Positions 59,300-64,000 of a stretch of DNA of 64,000 nt are shown piece by piece. Within the stretch, counting starts at the first letter, position 1. Every line of letters starts with the position of its first letter. The notes below the pieces were generated by a model. It saw only the letters and a program-made list of their open reading frames with translations, had not been told where the DNA came from and did not search any database. The translations under genes and the position numbers were made by a program. This stretch comes from DASQFI01 sp035633215 (GTDB taxonomy: Bacteria > Acidobacteriota > Vicinamibacteria > Vicinamibacterales > SCN-69-37), in the NCBI GenBank assembly GCA_035633215.1, contig DASQFI010000071.1, positions 101,255-165,254 of the forward strand. The letters are read 5' to 3'.

Positions 59300-61988
59300 C
59301 GCCGGCGTTGACGGCGACGCGCGCGCGCGGCGGGTGCTCCGCGCGCTGCTGGGCCTCTATCCACCGTCGTTCCGCCGCGGGTTAGGGGAGGACCTGGTGG
59401 AAACGGCGCTGTTCCGGCGTCAGGAATCGCGGCGCCGCCATCCGATCATCGGCGGGCTGCGATTCTGGCTGACCGAGGGGGCGCGGTTCGCGTTCGACGG
59501 CCTGCTCGAGCGCGTACAGGCGTGGCCATCGATCTCCGACGAGCTCCGTCATGCATGGCGGCAGCTCAGGCGCGCGCCGTCGCAACAGGCATTGGCGATT
59601 GTGACGCTCGCGCTCGGCGTGGGCGCGACGATCGGCGTGGCCACGCTGGCCGACGCGATCGTGTTTCGCCCGTTGCCGTTTGCCGATGCCCACCGTCTGT
59701 ACCTGATTCACGCGCGCTTCGGCAGCACGGAGTTGAGCTCCAATTCGTTGCCCAATCTGAGGGATCTTCAGGCATCGGTGAAAACGATGTCCTGGCTCGC
59801 CGGTGCGAGTGACAGGAGCCCGGCGTTGGCCGACGAGGCTGCAGATGCAGAACGCATCTCCGTCCTCGACGTCACAGACGGCTACCTTCCAGCCTTGGGA
59901 GCGCGTAGACACGCGGGCCGGCCATTCAACGAACGCGACTACGCGGCCGGTGCCGCTCGGGTCGCCATCGTGAGTCATGCGCTCTGGCATCGACGCTGGG
60001 GCGGCAATTCGTCGGTACTGGGCAACTCGGTCCGGCTGAACGGCATGCCGTACACCATCGTCGGCGTGATGATGCCGGCGTTTCGCGATCCGGAGCCAAT
60101 CGAATCCGGGGCGGCCACCGGCATGTGGGTGCCCGCACGCACCGGAGATTTCAAGGATCGCGATGACTATGGGTTCCGGGTGCTGGGTCGCCTGACCGAC
60201 GCGGTGACGGCAGGCTCGGCCGCACAGGAACTTACGCAAGCCGGCCGGAGGCTGGCCGCGGCCTACCCGGCCGAAAACCGTGTCGACGGCGCCGATCTCG
60301 ATTTCGTGATGCATCCGCTTCATGAGATGACGGTGGCGGGCGCGCGCGAGCGCGTCCTGCTCGTACTTGGCGCGGTCGTCTTGTTGCTGATGCTTGCGTG
60401 CGCGAACGCGGCGAACCTGTTCCTGGCGCGGGGCGTCAGCCGGTCGTTGGAGCTGGCGGTCCGAAGCGCGCTCGGCGCGACACGTCCGAGACTGGCGTTC
60501 CAACTCTTCAGCGAGACGCTTCTCACGGCCGTGATCGCGGGTGCCGTGGGCGGACTGCTGGGGATCGCCGGCGTGCGCGCGTTCGTCGCGGCGGCGCCCG
60601 CGGGCGTGCCGCGGCTGCACGAATTCGGCCTCGACCTGCGCGTTTTCGGGGTCGCCGCGGGCCTCACGGCGCTCACCGCGGTGATGTTCGGCGTGCTGCC
60701 GGCGCTGCGCGCGGCACGAGAGGCCTCCGCCAAAGGATCGGCCGGCGCACGGACGACCGAGTCGAAACAGGGGCAACGGCTGCAGGCGACGCTCGTCGCG
60801 GTCGAAGTCGCGATTTCGCTCGTGCTGGTCACGAGCGCGGCGCTGCTGCTCGGAAGCGTGCGGCACCTGTTGAACGTGCCGCCGGGGTTCGACGCGGCCA
60901 ACGTCACCGCCGTGGACGTCCGGCCGCCGTTCGGGGCGAGGACCCAGGAAGGCACGCGAATCTACCATGCGGAGCTGCTCGAGCGCGCGGCGGCCCTGCC
61001 CGGCGTCGCGCGCGCGGCCCTGGCCTATTCCGCGCCGGGCACGCCAGGCGGCGCGTGGACACGGGTGACCCCCGACAGCGGCATGCCATCGACGCGCGGA
61101 TCGGAACCCTCCAGAGCTCCCGCGTACGGCCTGTCGCCGGGCCCCGATTTCTTCTTCTTCAATGCGGTCAGTCCCGAATTCTTCGAGGTGCTGCGCATTC
61201 CGCTGCACGCGGGCAGACTGTTCGAGCGTGTCGAACGCGGTCCGTTCGAAGTGATTCTCAACGAGAGCGCCGCACGCCGCTTCTTTCCCGGCGTGGACCG
61301 TCCGCTCGGCCGGCGGATCGCCCTCGGCGCGCCGGATTCGATCGCGCCGATGCGCGAAGTCGTCGGCATCGTCGGCGACGTGCGGCAGCGCGGTCCCGTC
61401 CGGGATCCCGAACCGCAGATCTATCTGCCGTACTGGCAGCGCGACGTCAACCGGCTTGGTCTGTTGATCCAGCCGCGCGCCGGTGCGATCGTGAGGTCGG
61501 AGGATATTCGGCGCATGGTGCGCGAGGTCGCGCCGGACGTTCCAGTGGATCGCATCGAGCCGGTCGCCGCCCGCTATGAGGCGACCAGCGCCCAGACGCG
61601 CTTGCTCGCGTCGCTCCTCACCGTCTTCGCGGTCGTGGGGTTGCTCCTCGCGGCGATCGGCACGTATGCGACCGTCTCGCATGCGTTCTCGAGACGAGTC
61701 AAGGAAGTCGCGATCCGGCTGACGCTCGGCGCGCCTGCCAGCGGCGTGTTTCGCCTGGTGCTGAGGCGCGCGTTGTCGGTCGCGGCGATCGGCATCGCCG
61801 CTGGGCTCGCGTTGACGTTCTTGCTGTCGAGATTTCTCGAGGGTCAGCTGTACGGCGTGACGACACGGGATCCGCTGACCACCGGGGGCGCCGTTCTTGG
61901 CATCGCCGCGTCAGTGGCGATCGCCGCGCTCGGTCCAGCGATACGCGCGGCGAGGGTCGATCCGAATAAGGTGCTGCGACAGATGTGA
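59292..61988 (+). CDS. ADOP-family duplicated ABC permease
   Basis: An 898-residue protein made of two MacB-like halves after a soluble N-terminal region (RARRVLRALLGLYPPSFRRG). First half: SQQALAIVTLALGVGATIGV (TM1), a MacB_PCD periplasmic domain (RPFNERDYAAGAARVAIVSH), then TMs LLMLACANAANLFLARGVSR and LFSETLLTAVIAGAVGGLLG. Second half: VEVAISLVLVTSAALLLGSV, PCD with EVVGIVGDVRQRGPVRDPEP, and the last TMs ending AIRAARVDPNKVLRQM. No ATPase is adjacent, as is usual for these orphan permeases. ATG at 59292 overlaps padR. Confidence 0.93.
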   Translation: MRNAGVDGDARARRVLRALLGLYPPSFRRGLGEDLVETALFRRQESRRRHPIIGGLRFWLTEGARFAFDGLLERVQAWPSISDELRHAWRQLRRAPSQQALAIVTLALGVGATIGVATLADAIVFRPLPFADAHRLYLIHARFGSTELSSNSLPNLRDLQASVKTMSWLAGASDRSPALADEAADAERISVLDVTDGYLPALGARRHAGRPFNERDYAAGAARVAIVSHALWHRRWGGNSSVLGNSVRLNGMPYTIVGVMMPAFRDPEPIESGAATGMWVPARTGDFKDRDDYGFRVLGRLTDAVTAGSAAQELTQAGRRLAAAYPAENRVDGADLDFVMHPLHEMTVAGARERVLLVLGAVVLLLMLACANAANLFLARGVSRSLELAVRSALGATRPRLAFQLFSETLLTAVIAGAVGGLLGIAGVRAFVAAAPAGVPRLHEFGLDLRVFGVAAGLTALTAVMFGVLPALRAAREASAKGSAGARTTESKQGQRLQATLVAVEVAISLVLVTSAALLLGSVRHLLNVPPGFDAANVTAVDVRPPFGARTQEGTRIYHAELLERAAALPGVARAALAYSAPGTPGGAWTRVTPDSGMPSTRGSEPSRAPAYGLSPGPDFFFFNAVSPEFFEVLRIPLHAGRLFERVERGPFEVILNESAARRFFPGVDRPLGRRIALGAPDSIAPMREVVGIVGDVRQRGPVRDPEPQIYLPYWQRDVNRLGLLIQPRAGAIVRSEDIRRMVREVAPDVPVDRIEPVAARYEATSAQTRLLASLLTVFAVVGLLLAAIGTYATVSHAFSRRVKEVAIRLTLGAPASGVFRLVLRRALSVAAIGIAAGLALTFLLSRFLEGQLYGVTTRDPLTTGGAVLGIAASVAIAALGPAIRAARVDPNKVLRQM

Positions 61989-61990
61989 CC

Positions 61991-62046
61991 TCCGGAGGTT
62001 CCGGGGTTCCGGTGCGGGGTTCCCCGGTTCCGCAGTTCCGAACGCC
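61991..62046. repeat. 8-nt-period array (GGTTCCGG type) after the ADOP gene
   Basis: TCCGGAGG, TTCCGGGG, TTCCGGTG, CGGGGTTC, CCCGGTTC, CGCAGTTC, CGAACGCC. The first three and the last units are roughly inverted about 62018, so both arms are fused. It starts two bases after the permease stop and ends where the cupin remnant begins. Confidence 0.75.
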
Positions 62047-62049
62047 GGA

Positions 62050-62361
62050 ACGATCGTGCTCGCGGGCCAACTCGGCGTGAAACTCGGCGACGAGGTCGTC
62101 GTCGCCACGGCGGGAAGCTACGTGCTGAAGCCGCGAGGGCAGTGGCACGCCTACTGGAACGCCGGCAGCACAGAGCTGCGGTTCATCGAGCTCCTCGTGC
62201 CGGCCGGGGTCGAAGGCTCCTTCGAAGAACTGTCGCGACTGTTTGCGACCGTCGACGCGCCGCTCGCCGACGACGTTCAGCGCCTCGCGGATCAGTACGG
62301 GCTGCAGGTGGACTTTCAAAGTGTGGCGGCGCTTTGCCACCAGTTTCAGTTGCGGTTCTGA
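62050..62361 (+). pseudogene. cupin-domain protein, 5' truncated
   Basis: AGQLGVKLGDEVVVATAGSY, VLKPRGQWHAYWNAGSTELR, FIELLVPAGVEGSFEELSRL. The pattern KPRG.WHA.WNAG....R..E...P.G.E..FEEL is the second half of a cupin beta-barrel and its tail. The N-terminal barrel strands and start codon are missing, replaced by the 8-nt array, so the gene appears cut by that element. Confidence 0.75.
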
Positions 62362-62403
62362 CCGAGGTCTTAGACAGCCTATAATCCGCCAGGGAGCCGA
62401 GCC

Positions 62404-62949
62404 ATGCGACCGTTGCTTGCAGCAGTCATTGCGCTTGCATCTCTCGCTGCCGCGCCGATCGGTCAGGCGCGGAAAGAAACCATCGAGGGCATCCGGAATT
62501 TCACGGTCGTGGACGCCACGGTGGCGTGTGCCGGCGCGACCGAGGCGCGCGTCTTCCGTGGCCTCAAGGAGCGCGGCTACAAGTCGATCGTGAATCTGCG
62601 GGAAGCGACGGAAACGGGCGCGGCCATTCCCGAATCTCGCGCCCTGGCGTCCGACGCCGGGCTGAAGTTCATTCATCTGCCGTTCAACGCGACGCAACCC
62701 GACGAATCCGTGGTGGACGAATTCATCAAGGTCGTCACTGATCCCGCCAATCAGCCGGTCTTCATCAATTGCGGCAGCGCCAATCGCGTGAGCGCGCTGT
62801 GGCTCACGAAGCGCATGCTCGTCGACAAGTGGGACGAAGCGCGCGCGCTCGAGGAAGCGAAGTTTATCGGGTTGTCGAACGAGGCGCTTCAGAAGTTTGC
62901 GCTGGCGTACGTGGCGAAGCGGCGATCCCCTCCAGGGACCGGACGTTGA
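62404..62949 (+). CDS. secreted DUF442/PTP-like phosphatase-fold protein
   Basis: A 181-residue protein with a signal peptide (MRPLLAAVIALASLAAAPIG). IRNFTVVDATVACAGATEAR, FRGLKERGYKSIVNLREATE and PVFINCGSANRVSALWLTKR match the DUF442 (beta-lactamase-hydrolase-like) group of the protein tyrosine phosphatase fold. The active-site loop CGSANR is C-x4-R, as in that group, not the C-x5-R of true PTPs. Role unknown, periplasmic by signal. Confidence 0.82.
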   Translation: MRPLLAAVIALASLAAAPIGQARKETIEGIRNFTVVDATVACAGATEARVFRGLKERGYKSIVNLREATETGAAIPESRALASDAGLKFIHLPFNATQPDESVVDEFIKVVTDPANQPVFINCGSANRVSALWLTKRMLVDKWDEARALEEAKFIGLSNEALQKFALAYVAKRRSPPGTGR

Positions 62950-63196
62950 TCCCTCAACTGCTCGGCGGCTCGACCCACATCAGCCGCATCAGTTCCTGAA
63001 CGCGCTGCCAGAATTCGCGCACAGGGGATCCTAGCTCGCCCCGCCCCGTCGCGTCACGGCTCGTCCCCGTCCGCTTCCCAACACATCAGGAAATGGCTTA
63101 CCATGCCGATGCGCCCCGATCCGAGACCCAGGCCAGATCGGCGGTCAGCGACACCGGGTCGGAGTATCGGCCCGCCCACCAGGAGGGCGACTCGAC
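62950..63196. other. spacer without an intact gene
   Basis: No intact gene is seen. On the minus strand 62955-63020 reads REFWQRVQELMRLMWVEPPS before a stop, which could be the last codons of a lost gene. The 3' half resembles a long leader for the DUF305 gene. Confidence 0.4.
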
Positions 63197-63835
63197 ATGA
63201 CCAGCGTGTTCCCGCGGACGATCGCGGCCGCCGTGCTCGCTTTCGTCGTCCAGGCGTCCCCATCGGCGCAGACCGGCGCGGCGGCACAGGGCAATCCGCC
63301 GGCCGAGCCGAAGGCCCGGCCCGATCTCGTCACCCAGCCGTACAACGAGGCTGACGTCAACTTCATGGCGGGAATGATCCCGCATCATGCCCAGGCTGTC
63401 GTGATGGCCACGATGGCCCCGACGCACGCCGCCAGTCCGAGCGTCAAGTTGATGTGCGAACGCCAGCTCGTCTCGCAGCGCGACGAGATCGAGCTGATGC
63501 GCACCTGGCTCCGCGACCGCGGCCAGCGCGTTCCGGCGGCCAACTCGACACGTCATCGCATGGTGATGAACGGCATGGAGCACGACATGCTGATGCCCGG
63601 CATGTTGAGCGACGAGGAGATGGCGGAGCTCGACAAGGCGCGGGGCGCCGAGTGGGACAAGTTGTTTCTCAAATTCATGATCAAGCACCACGAAGGCGCC
63701 TTGAAGATGGTGGAAGAGCTGTTCGCGTCGTACGGCGCCGCGCAGGGCGACGACGTCTACAAGTTCGCGTCGGATGTGTTCGCCGACCAGACCGCTGAAA
63801 TCGAACGCATGCAGAAGATGCTCGCTGGAGGCTGA
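63197..63835 (+). CDS. secreted DUF305 protein
   Basis: A 212-residue exported ferritin-like helical protein. Signal peptide RTIAAAVLAFVVQASPSAQ, then two DUF305 repeats: NFMAGMIPHHAQAVVMATMA, CERQLVSQRDEIELMRTWL, and FLKFMIKHHEGALKMVEELF, FADQTAEIERMQKML. The MIPHH and MIKHH motifs with Met/His-rich loops (MVMNGMEHDMLMPGML) suggest copper binding, as proposed for the family. Followed by a lipoprotein gene after 1 bp. Confidence 0.88.
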   Translation: MTSVFPRTIAAAVLAFVVQASPSAQTGAAAQGNPPAEPKARPDLVTQPYNEADVNFMAGMIPHHAQAVVMATMAPTHAASPSVKLMCERQLVSQRDEIELMRTWLRDRGQRVPAANSTRHRMVMNGMEHDMLMPGMLSDEEMAELDKARGAEWDKLFLKFMIKHHEGALKMVEELFASYGAAQGDDVYKFASDVFADQTAEIERMQKMLAGG

Positions 63836-63836
63836 G

Positions 63837-64000
63837 ATGATGACGTTTGAAAAAATATTCCGGCATCCCGTCGCCCGATGGTCGCTGGCCTTCGGGGTCT
63901 TGATTGCCGTCGCGTGCGGACCGAAGTCGCCGCCATCGCCGCCGCCGGCCGCGCCGGCCCCGGCCGTGACGCCGCCACCCGCGACGCCACCGCCGACCGC
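63837..64000 (+). CDS. N-terminus of a Pro-rich lipoprotein (runs off the window)
   Basis: MMTFEKIFRHPVARWSLAFG, VLIAVACGPKSPPSPPPAAP. The hydrophobic stretch ends in a lipobox AVAC, followed by a long Pro/Ala linker still open at the window end. It starts one base after the DUF305 stop and is probably cotranscribed. The functional domain lies beyond the window. Confidence 0.7.
   Translation, partial: MMTFEKIFRHPVARWSLAFGVLIAVACGPKSPPSPPPAAPAPAVTPPPATPPPT

Overview
The window is a GC-rich bacterial chromosome segment built around the replication origin. Gene content and order (rpmH-rnpA-yidD-yidC-jag-mnmE-mnmG-rsmG ... parA-parB on one side of dnaA, dnaN-gyrB-gyrA on the other), LPS genes (hldE-type adenylyltransferase, wzm/wzt), surA, and a PadR regulator coupled to a giant duplicated ABC permease of the ADOP type (a hallmark of Acidobacteria) point to a Gram-negative acidobacterium, probably of the Vicinamibacteria. 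That placement is inferred from gene types, not from a 16S gene.

Layout. 0-8 kb: Dabb protein, then the leftward run mfd-surA-dusB and a rightward TrxR-like flavoprotein. 7.6-11 kb: heptose adenylyltransferase, O-antigen ABC exporter, PP2C phosphatase. 11-17.3 kb: ATP synthase operon (atpF'-F-H-A-G-D-C, without atpB/atpE). 17.4-20.5 kb: selD, parB, parA and a perfect parS-like palindrome. 20.5-25 kb: an accessory island made of an IS1-like element with cargo genes inserted in an ester-cyclase gene, remnants of an older related element, and a decayed permease. 25-32 kb: tRNA-modification and membrane-insertion genes leading to rpmH. 32-34.2 kb: dnaA flanked by two spacers with DnaA-box-like sites (candidate oriC); gene orientation switches here. 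34-47.5 kb: dnaN, gyrB, gyrA, pcrA/uvrD, leuC, leuD, LysR, leuA. 47.5-55.5 kb: glmS, glmU, TPR protein, rsmI, zinc-ribbon protein, galU, serS, tRNA-Ser(UGA). 55.5-64 kb: AI-2E exporter, VapBC, permease remnant, XRE/membrane pair, PadR-ADOP, cupin remnant, DUF442-like and DUF305 proteins, and the start of a lipoprotein.

The most unusual content is repeat-like. (1) At about a dozen junctions there are imperfect tandem arrays with a strict 7- or 8-nt period, often as two inverted arms. The unit sequence differs from place to place, and one pair encloses an internally deleted four-helix-bundle (23S rRNA IVS-like) gene. Several arms supply the stop codon, start codon or terminal residues of the adjacent housekeeping gene. 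(2) A palindromic GC-rich element is inserted in the same reading frame in mfd (twice, in tandem), atpF and glmU, and also lies in the parA/parB spacers. (3) Four hairpins of a GACCTCGG family show compensatory changes between copies. (4) A GTAGGGGC-type REP sequence supplies stop codons. SelD itself appears to be a selenoprotein, with an in-frame TGA at codon 14 followed by a SECIS-like hairpin.
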